Shown: piece after piece, positions 31,752-42,049 of the stretch
Layout: every line of letters starts with the position of its first letter
How positions within the stretch are numbered: the stretch's first letter is position 1
Assembly (NCBI GenBank): GCA_965197795.1
Contig: OZ240228.1
Coordinates: 744,001 to 808,000, forward strand
Length of the DNA stretch: 64,000 bases
DNA from: WHTK01 sp965197795
GTDB lineage: Bacteria; Chloroflexota; Dehalococcoidia; DSTF01; WHTK01
Direction of reading: 5' to 3'
Notes under the pieces: model-generated
What the model saw: the letters and a program-made list of their open reading frames with translations, nothing else
What the model was told of the DNA's origin: nothing
The model's database searches: none
Program-made: the position numbers and the translations under genes

Positions 31752-32522
31752 ATGAGTGACCCGATAGTCGTGAAGGTTGGCGGGAGCACGCTCGGCCAGC
31801 ACGATACGGCCCTGGAGGATATTGCGGCGCTGCAGCAGGCGGGCTATACGCTGGTTGTCGTACACGGCGGCGGCAGCGCGGCGACCGAATGGCTCAAGAC
31901 GCATGGCGTCGAGAGTGAATTCGTCGATGGGCTGCGCGTGACGGGCGCTGACGCGATCGACGTGGTCGTGGCCGTGTTCGCGGGTCTGGTGAACAAGCAG
32001 CTGGTGGCGTCCTTGAACGCGCTGGGGGCGCGGGCGGTCGGTTTGAGCGGCGCAGACGGTAATCTGCTGCGTACGCGGCAGGCGGATCCACGGCTCGGCT
32101 ACGTCGGCGAAGTCACAGCCGTGGAGCTCGAACCGCTCGAAGCGCTGCTTTCGGCTGGTTACATGCCGGTGATCTCGCCGGTTGGCTTCTGGGCCGATGA
32201 GCCGTCGAAGCTGATGAACATCAACGCGGATACCGTGGCCGGCGAAGTGGCCGCCGCGGTAGGGGCCGCGGACCTGATCTTCCTCACCGACGTCGCGCAC
32301 GTGCGTGACGCCACAGGTGGTGACCTGATGGAGTTGAAAGCGCCGGAAATTGAGACGCTGATCGAGACGAAGGCGGCAACTGGAGGGATGATCCCGAAGC
32401 TGCGCGCCGGGGTGCGGGCTTGCGAGACGGGCACCCGATGCCACATTGTGGACGGAAGGGAAGCGCACGCGCTGCGAGCCGTGCTGGAGGGTGCGATGGC
32501 AGGTACCAGGGTGACGGCTTAA
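31752..32522 (+). CDS. argB: Acetylglutamate kinase
   Basis: Phosphorylates N-acetylglutamate. 256 residues: IVVKVGGSTL (5-14), VVVHGGG (about 37-43), LMNINADTVAGEVAAAVGA and GGMIPKLRAGVRACETG. The short N-terminus lacks the extra helix of arginine-inhibited hexameric forms, so feedback inhibition is uncertain. The ATG at 31752 follows a -10-like box. The next gene starts 1 nt after its stop, an unexpected operon with UPF0182. Confidence 0.92.
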   Translation: MSDPIVVKVGGSTLGQHDTALEDIAALQQAGYTLVVVHGGGSAATEWLKTHGVESEFVDGLRVTGADAIDVVVAVFAGLVNKQLVASLNALGARAVGLSGADGNLLRTRQADPRLGYVGEVTAVELEPLEALLSAGYMPVISPVGFWADEPSKLMNINADTVAGEVAAAVGAADLIFLTDVAHVRDATGGDLMELKAPEIETLIETKAATGGMIPKLRAGVRACETGTRCHIVDGREAHALRAVLEGAMAGTRVTA

Positions 32523-32523
32523 C

Positions 32524-35397
32524 GTGACGTTTCAGTTTCCGCCGCGACGGGACGACGAAGGCGATCTAGGGCCGCCGCCAGCCCCATTCCGAATCGGTGG
32601 CAGAGGCGGTGGCGGCGGGCGACCGCGCTTCGAGCTGCGGTCATTCGGCGGCTACAACCGCTGGATCATCATCGGTGTCGTCCTGATCCTGGGGTTCATC
32701 ATCCTCAACACGCTGAAGAGCATCTACGTCGACTGGCTGTGGTTCGACGGTATCGGCCTTCGCTCTGTCTACTCGAAAGTCATCGGGACGCAAGCCTGGC
32801 TCTTTGCCAGCGGTGCGGGCATCTTCCTGGCGTATTTCGCCTGCAACGCCTACTTCGCCGCCAGGCCTATCCTGCGCACTCCCGGGCCGGGTCTGGATGA
32901 GGCCGAGGCGGCGGGACTGCGGCGCGTCTATCTGCTGGCGCTGATCGCGGGCTCGATTTTCCTGGCGCTGATCTTCGGCACGATCGCCGCTACGCATTGG
33001 GAGATCGTCCTCGTCTACTTCAACGGACAGCCATTCGGTATCGACGACCCGCAGTTCGGGCGCGACCTCGGCTTTTACGTCTTCGACCTGCCGGCATTGA
33101 GGTTCGTTTACGGCTGGCTGATGGGCATCGCCGTCGTCACGACTGTGACGGTCGCGGGCCTCTACCTGTTCCGCTTCCTTTTGCTGGGGGACGGTACGGA
33201 ATCGCGGCAGAGCCGCGTACACCTCTCACTGCTGATGCTCGTCATCGTCGCGTTGTTCGTGGGGCGCTACTGGCTCGACCGGTTCGACCTCAACTTCTCT
33301 GACGCCGGCGCGGTGTTCGGCGCCACCTACACGGACGTCAACGCGCGTTTGCCGTTTATTTACGTCAGCATGGCGCTGGCCGTCGTGACGGGATTGACCT
33401 TGCTGGCCTCGACGTTTGGACGTAGCGTGATGTTGCCGATCGGAACGGCGGTCGCATGGGCTTTCGTCGCGACGGTGGGTGGCGGTCTCTACCCGGCCAG
33501 CGTGCAGCGCTTCACGGTGGAGCCGAACGAGCTGGAGCGCGAGCGGCCCTTCATCGAGCGCAACATCGAGGCGACGCGGGCCGCTTTTGGTCTGAGCCAG
33601 ATCGAGGAGCGGCCGTATCCAGCAGAGGCACAGGTGTCGCGGGCGGAGATCGATGGCAACCCCGAGACGGTGAACAACATCCGTCTGCTGGACGTGCGTC
33701 CGCTGCTCGATACGTACGGCCAGATCCAGACCTTCCGTCCCCTTTACGAGTTCATCGACGTCGACGTGGATCGCTACGAGATCGACGGCGTGAACCGGCA
33801 GGTGATGATCTCGGCGCGTGAGCTTTCATCCGACCGGCTGCCGTCGGACGCACAGAGCTGGGTCAACCAGCGTCTGCAGTTTACGCACGGCTACGGTGTC
33901 GTGATGTCGCCGGTTAACGAAGTCGTCCAGGAGGGTCTCCCGACCTTCTTCCTACAGGACATTCCGGTGCAGGGTAAGTTGGAAGTAACCCAGCCAGCGC
34001 TGTACTACGGCGAGCAGCCGGACCACTACGTCATCGTCAAGACAAATGCGCAGGAATTCGACCGCCCCAGCGGCGAGACTTTCACCCAGACCGTTTTCTC
34101 GGGCGAAGGTGGCGCGTCCCTCGGGTCGATTATCAACCGCCTCGCTTTTGCCTGGGAGTTCGGCGACATCAACATGCTGATCTCGGGCAGCCTGACTTCG
34201 GATAGCCGCGTCCTGTTCCGCCGCAATATCCAACAGCGGGTCGAGGAGATCGCGCCCTTCCTGACGTTGGATGAGGATCCTTATCTGGTTCTGGCTGAAG
34301 GGCGATTGTTCTGGATCCAGGATGCATATACCACGACGGACCGCTATCCGTATTCGCAGCCGTCACCGGAGGGCTACAACTACATTCGCAATAGCGTGAA
34401 GGTCGTAATCGACGCGTACGACGGGCAAACGACTTTCTACCTGGTGGATGAGCAAGATCCGATCATTCAGACCTACGCGAAGATCTTCCCTGACCTATTC
34501 ACGTCGTTCGCTGAGATGCCGGACTCGTTGCTTGTGCATATTCGCTACCCGGAGGACCTCTTCCTGGCCCAGCTCAACAACTACCGCATTTATCACATCA
34601 CGGACCCGGTGGCGCGTTTCAATCAGGAGGACGTCTGGAGCATCCCGACGGAGCTCTTTGGCGAGAGCAGCGCGCCGATCCCGGTGGAACCTTACTACGT
34701 GATCATGAAGCTGCCGGGAGAGACGGCGGAAGAGTTCGTGCTGATCATGCCGCTGACGCCGGCCCGGCGCCAGAACACGATCGCGTGGGTCGCAGCGCGT
34801 TCTGACGGCGAGAACTACGGCAAGCTGGTGACCTTCCGTTTCCCGACGGACACGCTGGTCTTCGGGCCACAGCAGGTGGAGTCGCGCATCGACCAGGACC
34901 CGGCTATCTCGGCCCAGATCAGCCTCTGGAACACGTCCGGTTCGCGCGTTATCCGCGGCAACCTGCTGATGATCCCGATCGGTAACGGCAACATGTTCGT
35001 CGAACCGATCTACTTGCAGGCCGAGACGAGCCAGCTACCGGAACTGAAGCGCGTGGTGGTGGTCAACGGCAACCGCATTGCTATGGAACCAAGCCTCGAG
35101 CAGAGCATCGCCGTCGTCTTTGGGGATGCGATATCGACACTGCCGGGCGCCGTCACCTCGCCTCAGCCGACGCCGACAGCGGATGACGCCACGCCGACGC
35201 CGACTCAACAAGGGGCGCCGACCGCGACGCCGCTACCGCTTTCGGATGACGTGGCCGAGCTGGCGGAGCAAGCTGAGGCCGCCTTCCAGCGTGCGCAGAC
35301 CGCGCTCCAGGCGGGAGACTTCGCGACGTATGGCGAGGAGATCGAGCTGGCGGAGACCTTGATTGAACAGCTGGTGGCGTTGACCGCCGGCCAATAG
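32524..35397 (+). CDS. UPF0182 family large membrane protein
   Basis: 957 residues. The N-terminus is Pro/Gly-rich, about seven membrane helices fill residues 42-330 (WIIIGVVLILGFIILNTL first), and a long extracytoplasmic region follows with the family's conserved TVEPNELERERPFIERNI, NRLAFAWEFGDINML and WIQDAYTTTDRYPYSQ. Function unknown. A Thr/Pro-rich linker (about 875-905) precedes a short helical tail. The GTG start is 1 nt after argB, so the two are co-transcribed. Confidence 0.92.
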   Translation: MTFQFPPRRDDEGDLGPPPAPFRIGGRGGGGGRPRFELRSFGGYNRWIIIGVVLILGFIILNTLKSIYVDWLWFDGIGLRSVYSKVIGTQAWLFASGAGIFLAYFACNAYFAARPILRTPGPGLDEAEAAGLRRVYLLALIAGSIFLALIFGTIAATHWEIVLVYFNGQPFGIDDPQFGRDLGFYVFDLPALRFVYGWLMGIAVVTTVTVAGLYLFRFLLLGDGTESRQSRVHLSLLMLVIVALFVGRYWLDRFDLNFSDAGAVFGATYTDVNARLPFIYVSMALAVVTGLTLLASTFGRSVMLPIGTAVAWAFVATVGGGLYPASVQRFTVEPNELERERPFIERNIEATRAAFGLSQIEERPYPAEAQVSRAEIDGNPETVNNIRLLDVRPLLDTYGQIQTFRPLYEFIDVDVDRYEIDGVNRQVMISARELSSDRLPSDAQSWVNQRLQFTHGYGVVMSPVNEVVQEGLPTFFLQDIPVQGKLEVTQPALYYGEQPDHYVIVKTNAQEFDRPSGETFTQTVFSGEGGASLGSIINRLAFAWEFGDINMLISGSLTSDSRVLFRRNIQQRVEEIAPFLTLDEDPYLVLAEGRLFWIQDAYTTTDRYPYSQPSPEGYNYIRNSVKVVIDAYDGQTTFYLVDEQDPIIQTYAKIFPDLFTSFAEMPDSLLVHIRYPEDLFLAQLNNYRIYHITDPVARFNQEDVWSIPTELFGESSAPIPVEPYYVIMKLPGETAEEFVLIMPLTPARRQNTIAWVAARSDGENYGKLVTFRFPTDTLVFGPQQVESRIDQDPAISAQISLWNTSGSRVIRGNLLMIPIGNGNMFVEPIYLQAETSQLPELKRVVVVNGNRIAMEPSLEQSIAVVFGDAISTLPGAVTSPQPTPTADDATPTPTQQGAPTATPLPLSDDVAELAEQAEAAFQRAQTALQAGDFATYGEEIELAETLIEQLVALTAGQ

Positions 35398-35410
35398 CAG
35401 CGAACCAGTC

Positions 35411-36751
35411 TTGACGACTCCGACCAGAACCCAGGACGGAGATCCAGGGGACCTCCAGCCGGGCGGCCGCGTGCCCGGGTCACGGACCGCACCAGGCTCG
35501 ACGTTCTACGCGCTGGGCTCACCGGCCTATCGTGTGCTGTGGCTGAACGCTTCGCTCGTGTTGACTGCGATGCACCTGGCCTTCGCAACGCATAACGTCG
35601 TGGCTTACGACCTGACCGGTAACAACAGCTCCGTCGGCGTCGTCGCCTTCGGCATCGGCTCCGCCATCCTCGTGGCGACACCGTTCTCCGGCGCGATAGC
35701 CGACCGTATGTCAAAGCGGCTGCTATTGCTGATGACAGAGTCGCTGATCTTGCTGATGGCGCTGATTCTCTCGGCGCTCCTACTGACAGACGCGCTAACG
35801 ATCGCTCTGATGGTCCCGGCAGCGGTCATGTTCGGCGCCGGCATCGCGTTCTTTTGGCCGGCGATCACGGCCTGCATGGGGGAGACGGTTGAGCCCGAGC
35901 GGCAGGCCAACGGCGCGGCGCTGTTCCAGATCGCGCTGAACCTGACCCGGTCGTTCGCGCCTTTCGTCGGGGCCGGACTGGTGGCATGGCAGGTGACCGG
36001 GTTCACGGGCGCGTATCTCGCGGTAGCACTCGTGATGGTCGGCAGCCTGACGACGATAGCTTTCATTCCCAAGCCCAGAGGAACGCCGCAACTGCCCCTG
36101 CCCGCGGACGACGACCCCGGCGGGCCTCAAAGGCTCGGGATGCTGGATGACATGCGATTGGGCCTGCGCTACGTATTCGAAACACGGCGGCTCCTGGAGG
36201 TACTGGTCTCGTTCATCGTAGTGATCTTGCTCGGCTTCTCGATCATGGTCGTGCTGCCGGCGTTTTCCAAAGACGTGCTGGGCGCGGGGAACGAGGGCTT
36301 CGGGATCATGTTTGGCACGCATGCGATGGGTGGCCTTGCTGCGGGCCTGCTGGTCGCCTCGAAGACAAGCTCGCCTGACCTCAAGAAATACCTGTTTCTC
36401 AGCAGCCTGGCGGTAGGGTTGAGCATTTCCGTGATGTCGCTGATGCCGAACTTCTTGCTGGGCCTGATCACGATCTTCTTCGTCGGTGCGGCCGCGGGCG
36501 CGTTCCAGACTCTGATCATGGCTGCCATCTTGCGCGCGGCGAAGCCCGAGTACTTCGGGCGCGTAATCGCCTTGACCAACCTGGGCTGGGCGATGAATAA
36601 CCTGGTCGGGTTGGTCCTGGGCGTCGTCGCGGACCTGAGCAGCGAGCGCGCGGCGTTGTTCGGGATCGGCATCGTGATGGCCGTCGTCTCGGTGGGCCTC
36701 GCCTGGTGGGCAAGAACCGAGGATTCGCCGGTCGTACCCGCCGCGAGCTAG
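35411..36751 (+). CDS. MFS transporter, EntS-like
   Basis: 446 residues with about 12 membrane helices after a ~30-residue polar start. SGAIADRMSKRLLLL is the loop 2-3 motif of the major facilitator superfamily. Layout (helix groups split by FIPKPRGTPQLPLPADDD) resembles the drug/siderophore exporters of the EntS group. The first start is TTG at 35411, 13 nt after UPF0182; a later start is possible. Substrate unknown. Confidence 0.8.
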   Translation: MTTPTRTQDGDPGDLQPGGRVPGSRTAPGSTFYALGSPAYRVLWLNASLVLTAMHLAFATHNVVAYDLTGNNSSVGVVAFGIGSAILVATPFSGAIADRMSKRLLLLMTESLILLMALILSALLLTDALTIALMVPAAVMFGAGIAFFWPAITACMGETVEPERQANGAALFQIALNLTRSFAPFVGAGLVAWQVTGFTGAYLAVALVMVGSLTTIAFIPKPRGTPQLPLPADDDPGGPQRLGMLDDMRLGLRYVFETRRLLEVLVSFIVVILLGFSIMVVLPAFSKDVLGAGNEGFGIMFGTHAMGGLAAGLLVASKTSSPDLKKYLFLSSLAVGLSISVMSLMPNFLLGLITIFFVGAAAGAFQTLIMAAILRAAKPEYFGRVIALTNLGWAMNNLVGLVLGVVADLSSERAALFGIGIVMAVVSVGLAWWARTEDSPVVPAAS

Positions 36752-36822
36752 GCGGCCCGCGGGGAAAGTAGGCGCCGGGAAACGCTCTTACCGCTGCGTC
36801 CGTAAGCCCGAGAACCGCGTGC

Positions 36823-36828
36823 TACAAT
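36823..36828 (+). promoter_or_regulatory. -10 box of argD with long leader
   Basis: TACAAT gives a leader of about 130 nt to the argD ATG, the longest seen in the window. Confidence 0.5.
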
Positions 36829-36834
36829 CTGCTC

Positions 36835-36960
36835 TCCTTGGCTTTGAAGGCTAGGGAACTCTCCAGGCCCCCGCTAAAGGGCCGATTCGGCGACTTTGGG
36901 GAAGGGTCACGAGTAGCTGCGGGATCACGAATCCCGCAGTGATTGTTTTAGTAAGGAGTC
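36835..36960 (+). promoter_or_regulatory. Structured argD leader with attenuator-like hairpin
   Basis: Between the TACAAT box and the ribosome site (AAGGAG, 36953-36958) lies a 9-bp hairpin, CTGCGGGAT (36917-36925) with ATCCCGCAG (36931-36939), loop CACGA, followed by TGATTGTTTTA: an intrinsic terminator inside the leader. Upstream, GGCCC/GGGCC (around 36867-36883) and a CCGATTCGGC element could form competing structures. No T-box antiterminator (GGTGG) or known riboswitch signature was recognised, and no leader peptide rich in Arg codons. The ligand or trigger is unknown. Confidence 0.5.
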
Positions 36961-36966
36961 ACCGCA

Positions 36967-38151
36967 ATGGCCGACTGGAAGGAAATCGAGAGCCGCGTGT
37001 TCATGACCACCGGCCGTCGTATGCCGGTCGTGCTGGAACGCGGCGAAGGCTCTCGTGTCTGGGACGACGCCGGAAAGCAATACCTGGACTTCTTCGGCGG
37101 GCCCGCGGTGCACAGTCTGGGCCACTGCCACCCCGTCGTGGTCAAGGCGATCGAAGAGCAGGCGCGGACGCTGATCCACGTCTCCAACGCGGTGTACTCG
37201 ATTCCGCAGTTGAAGCTGGCGCAGGTACTGGAGGATAACTCGGTTTTCGACCGCATCTACTTCACCAACAGCGGCGCCGAAGCGAACGAAGCAGCGATCA
37301 AGCTGGCGCGCAAGTGGGGCAGGGAGAACAAAAACGGCGCCACCGAAATCATCGCGACAACCGACTCGTTCCACGGCCGGACGCTGGCCGCCGTGACGGC
37401 GACGGGGACGCCGCGCTACAGCGAGCCGTTTGGTCCCCTGCCTCCCGGCTTCGTGCACGTACCGTTCAACGACATCGAGGCGTTGCAAAACGCGACCACG
37501 CCGCAGACGGCCGCCATCTTGATCGAGCCGATCCAGGGTGAGGGTGGCGTGAACGTGCCCAACCTGTCCTACTTCCCGGCGGTGCGCAAGTGGTGCGACG
37601 ACAACAACATCCTGCTCATGGCCGACGAGGTGCAGACGGGTATGTGCCGCACCGGCCCGCTGTTCGCCTACCAGGGCATGGACTTCGAGCCGGACGTGAT
37701 GACGCTGGCGAAGGGCCTCGGCTCCGGCGTTCCGATTGGCGCGATTCTGGCGCGGGAGAGCTGCGCCGCGTTTACGCCGGGCGACCATGGCTCGACCTAC
37801 GGCGGCGAGCCGTTCACGACGGCGGTGGCGCTGGCGGTGACAAACTACATGATCGAGACCAACCTGGCGCCGCGAGTGACGCAAGTCGGCGACTACGTGC
37901 TGAAGAAGATGGACGGCTGGAAGGCCAGTGTGCCGGTCGTGACCGGGGCGCGCGGCAAGGGATTGCTGCTCGCCGTGGCATTCAACCAGGACATCGCCGA
38001 GAAGGTGGTGCTGGACTGCCTGGCCAACGGGCTGATCGTCAACAACGTGCGTCCCAACGCGGTGCGTCTGGCGCCGCCGCTGACCGTCAGCAACGAGGAG
38101 ATGGACGAGGGCCTGTCGATCCTGGAAAAGGCGATCGCCAAGGCGTCCTAG
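36967..38151 (+). CDS. argD: Acetylornithine aminotransferase
   Basis: PLP-dependent class III aminotransferase, 394 residues, fourth step of arginine synthesis. It has FTNSGAEANEAAIKLAR (about 99-115), FHGRTLAA (about 136), DEVQTGMCRTG (about 220) and the PLP lysine in LAKGLGSGVPIGA (about residue 248). Ornithine or 4-aminobutyrate specificity cannot be excluded, but the arg neighbours support ArgD. It is preceded by the attenuator-like leader and AAGGAG. Confidence 0.92.
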   Translation: MADWKEIESRVFMTTGRRMPVVLERGEGSRVWDDAGKQYLDFFGGPAVHSLGHCHPVVVKAIEEQARTLIHVSNAVYSIPQLKLAQVLEDNSVFDRIYFTNSGAEANEAAIKLARKWGRENKNGATEIIATTDSFHGRTLAAVTATGTPRYSEPFGPLPPGFVHVPFNDIEALQNATTPQTAAILIEPIQGEGGVNVPNLSYFPAVRKWCDDNNILLMADEVQTGMCRTGPLFAYQGMDFEPDVMTLAKGLGSGVPIGAILARESCAAFTPGDHGSTYGGEPFTTAVALAVTNYMIETNLAPRVTQVGDYVLKKMDGWKASVPVVTGARGKGLLLAVAFNQDIAEKVVLDCLANGLIVNNVRPNAVRLAPPLTVSNEEMDEGLSILEKAIAKAS

Positions 38152-38208
38152 ACCGCACACGCTGTTCACGCGCGCACGCTGTTCAACGGGAGACGAAGGG
38201 AAGGTTGC

Positions 38209-38589
38209 CTAACCGGACGCCGGCTCGGGTTTGCGGAGGATCGTGAACGTCAGCGCGCCCGCCGCAACCGTGGCGATGATCGCGCCGGCCAACGTGAGGT
38301 AGAGGCCGTTGCCGACGTCAGCGCTGCCGCTGCTGATGTCGGCGTAGTCGATCACCCCGAGCAGCAGGCAGAGCAACGCCGACGAAGCCGAGATCAACAC
38401 GGCGCGTGGCCGGCGGCCGAGGACGGTACCGGCGATACCGGCTACCGCGAGCACGAGCGTCGCGACGCCGTTGAACTCGATGCCGTTTTCCTTAAACCCT
38501 TCGTTTTCCGACCAGGGCAGGAAGGCGCCGACCACGATGGCTGCGAAGGCGGCGGCGATAACAGCTTTGAGGACCAGGGTCAGGCTCAT
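38209..38589 (-). CDS. Small four-helix membrane protein
   Basis: 126 residues with four hydrophobic helices (about 4-24, 40-58, 65-83 and 95-115). Features include SENEGFKENGIEFNGVATLVLAVAGI. Not recognised; similar in style to the small membrane protein at 9486. Convergent with argD. Confidence 0.55.
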   Translation of the reverse strand: MSLTLVLKAVIAAAFAAIVVGAFLPWSENEGFKENGIEFNGVATLVLAVAGIAGTVLGRRPRAVLISASSALLCLLLGVIDYADISSGSADVGNGLYLTLAGAIIATVAAGALTFTILRKPEPASG

Positions 38590-38656
38590 GGCGTTGCGAG
38601 ACTAACGCCGGGGATGGGTTGGGGCAAGGCGGGTTATTGATATGAACCTTGATTTT

Positions 38657-38762
38657 GCAGGATGAATCCTGCGGCTTCTCTGCAAAAGCCCGAAGTGGTC
38701 TGTTGCGGCATGGTGAGCCCGTCGAACCACGGGCGCTGGCTCTTCGACAAGCTCAGAATGGC
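38657..38762. repeat. Composite palindromic repeat, copy 1
   Basis: Hairpin GCAGGATGAATCCTGC (38657-38672), a ~40-nt spacer, then GTGAGCCCGTCGAACCAC and CTTCGACAAGCTCAGAATGG, which are inverted relatives of each other and can pair. The same three-part arrangement recurs at 44912-45015. It fills the gap before argG and adds spurious in-frame residues if an upstream argG start is used. Confidence 0.7.
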
Positions 38763-38844
38763 TTACGGGATGTCTCGTGGGGTGAACGCGCCACACGTGC
38801 ACCGGTCGCCGCTCGGCGTACGAGCGGGTAACAGCGGCACACGG

Positions 38845-38850
38845 TATCAT
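38845..38850 (+). promoter_or_regulatory. -10 box for leaderless argG
   Basis: TATCAT, then CCCTGC, then ATG at 38857; no Shine-Dalgarno. Confidence 0.5.
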
Positions 38851-38856
38851 CCCTGC

Positions 38857-40154
<1,298 letters not shown>

Positions 40155-40158
<4 letters not shown>

Positions 40159-40616
40159 CCGGACGCGTCTTCCAAGAAGCGAAGTGTTTGGGACGGTATG
40201 TCTTCTCCCTGAGCCAGACCTGTCAGCGTGCCGTCCGCGGCGAAGACGGCGACGCCGAGCCGCTGCGTGACGTCCTCGAGGCCTACGGCGGTGACGAAGG
40301 CCGCGTCCCAGTCGGGCAGGATGACGACGTAGTCCTCGGCGGTCTCGTCTTGCGGCAGCGCGGCAACCGCTTTCTCGTACTCCGTGTTCAGGATGTTGCG
40401 GGCGACGCCTCGAAACAGGCTTGGCACCGTGTGCAGGTCGATGACGTGCGCAACGAGGACCTCGGAAGCGGGGTAGCGCTCCCGGACAGCGGACTCGATG
40501 GCCTTGGCGCCGTGCTGAGTCGCTTCGCCGTAGCAGATGAAGACGGCAGGACAGTCCAGCGCGGCCGTGTCGATGAGGCGTTGCGTGCCGACGGCTTCGA
40601 GGGTCGGGTATGTCAT
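40155..40616 (-). CDS. Thioredoxin-like-fold hypothetical protein
   Basis: 153 residues, no signal peptide. CPAVFICYGEATQHGAKAIESAVRERYP followed by VVILPDWDAAFVTAVGLEDVTQRLGVAVFAADGTLTGL resembles the thioredoxin/peroxiredoxin fold with the GxL-G-V-VFDxxG end, but there is no CxxC. Function unknown. TACGCT lies 7 nt before the ATG. Convergent with argG, stop codons overlapping by 4 nt. Confidence 0.55.
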
Positions 40617-40846
40617 GCAGGGCAGCGTAGAACTCGCGACAGGCCCGGTAAAGGCAGCGATCGGGTGGCCCTCGGCCCGTTAATGAAAGTCACCCAGCAC
40701 GGATCCGGGCCAGGAACTCAGGGCAACTCCGGCTTTTCTGAGATTCAGCTTCCTGCTACGATTAGCGCTCCCGCGCGCAAGCCTCAAGCACAGCTTGTAG
40801 ACGTAATGTTGCCTTCGAGGCGCGGACGCAGCATATTGAGAGAGCC

Positions 40847-41965
40847 ATGACGGTACGAGAACCTACGGAAACCGAAGCTCAGCGGCTCCAGACGGACGAC
40901 GTCCGCATCGCCGCCATCCACGAGGTGCTGACGCCGGCGCATCTGATGCGTGAGTTTCCCGTGCTACCCGAGGCTGCTCGCACCATCTACGACACGCGCC
41001 AGGCGATCCACCGCATCCTGCACGGCGCCGACGACCGTCTGCTGGTCATCATCGGGCCCTGCTCGATTCACGACGTGAAAGCTGCCAAAGAGTACGCCGC
41101 GCGTCTGGCCGAATACCGCAGGAAGCTGTCGCGCGACCTGCTTATCGTGATGCGCGTTTACTTCGAAAAGCCGCGCACGACGGTCGGCTGGAAGGGCCTG
41201 ATCAACGACCCCAACCTGGATGGCAGCTTCCGGATCAACGAAGGCCTGCGTGTGGCGCGCCAGCTGCTTCTCGACCTTGCCATGGAGGGCATGCCGGGGG
41301 GCTGCGAGTACCTCGACATGATCACGCCGCAGTACATCGCGGACCTGGTCGCCTGGGGCGCGATCGGCGCGCGAACGACGGAGAGCCAGGTCCATCGCGA
41401 GCTTGCCTCCGGCCTATCCTGCCCGGTCGGCTTCAAGAATGGTACCGACGGTAACGTGCGCATCGCGGTGGACGCGATGCGGGCGGCGGCACAGCCGCAC
41501 CATTTCCTGTCGGTGACCAAGGCAGGCCATTCAGCGATCGTAGAAACCAGGGGCAACGAGGACTGCCACGTCATCTTGCGCGGTGGCCAGCAGCCGAATT
41601 ACGACGCGCCGAGCATCGACGCGGCGGCGAAGACGCTGGCGGAAGCCGGCCTGCCGCAGCGGCTCATGATCGACTTCAGCCACAGCAACAGCTCGAAGGA
41701 TCACCAGAGGCAGCTCGATGTCGGTACCAGCGTGGCGAAGCAGGTAGCCGAGGGCGATACGCGCGTCTTCGGCGTGATGGTGGAGAGCCACCTCAAAGCG
41801 GGGCGCCAGGACCTGATGCCGGGCCAGCCGCTGGAATACGGCCAGAGCATCACCGACGCCTGCATCAGTTGGGACGACTCGGTGCCGCTGCTGGGGCAGC
41901 TGGCGGAGGCCGTCGCCGAGCGCAGGCTTAAAGCTTCGGTCGAGGACGTGCAAGGCGCTTTGTAG
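40847..41965 (+). CDS. 3-deoxy-7-phosphoheptulonate synthase (DAHP synthase, class I)
   Basis: First step of the shikimate pathway (PEP plus erythrose-4-phosphate). 372 residues of the AroF/G/H type: IGPCSIHD (about 64-71), VGWKGLINDPNLDGSFRINEGL (about 117-138), GARTTESQVHRELASGL, VGFKNGTDG, the metal Cys/His in these strands, and SHSNSSKDH. The N-terminal ~50 residues are the regulatory extension of this class, so inhibition by an aromatic amino acid is likely. TACGAT at 40756-40761 implies a ~80-nt leader. Confidence 0.93.
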   Translation: MTVREPTETEAQRLQTDDVRIAAIHEVLTPAHLMREFPVLPEAARTIYDTRQAIHRILHGADDRLLVIIGPCSIHDVKAAKEYAARLAEYRRKLSRDLLIVMRVYFEKPRTTVGWKGLINDPNLDGSFRINEGLRVARQLLLDLAMEGMPGGCEYLDMITPQYIADLVAWGAIGARTTESQVHRELASGLSCPVGFKNGTDGNVRIAVDAMRAAAQPHHFLSVTKAGHSAIVETRGNEDCHVILRGGQQPNYDAPSIDAAAKTLAEAGLPQRLMIDFSHSNSSKDHQRQLDVGTSVAKQVAEGDTRVFGVMVESHLKAGRQDLMPGQPLEYGQSITDACISWDDSVPLLGQLAEAVAERRLKASVEDVQGAL

Positions 41966-42001
41966 ATACAGGCAGCAGGTAGCAAGCAACAGGAAACAGG
42001 G

Positions 42002-42032
42002 GGCTCCGGAAAGAACGGGGCCATTTTCGTTT
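42002..42032 (+). terminator. Intrinsic terminator after DAHP synthase
   Basis: GGCTCCG (42002-42008), loop GAAAGAA, CGGGGCC (42016-42022), then ATTTTCGTTT. Just before it, 41968-42001 is an AGCA/AACAGG-rich low-complexity run. Confidence 0.7.
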
Positions 42033-42049
42033 AGCGCCAGTCGCGGCGG

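Noticed and set aside
36840..36960. T-box or guanidine riboswitch in the argD leader
   Set aside because: A CTAGGGA string recalls the guanidine-I motif, but the other conserved blocks are missing, and there is no GGTGG antiterminator for a T-box.
38662..38856. Upstream start for argG
   Set aside because: Residues come from the palindromic repeat; the -10 box lies inside this segment, 6 nt before the ATG at 38857.
41968..42001. Microsatellite or mobile-element end
   Set aside because: AGCA/AACAGG-rich low-complexity run only; no inverted ends or coding sequence.
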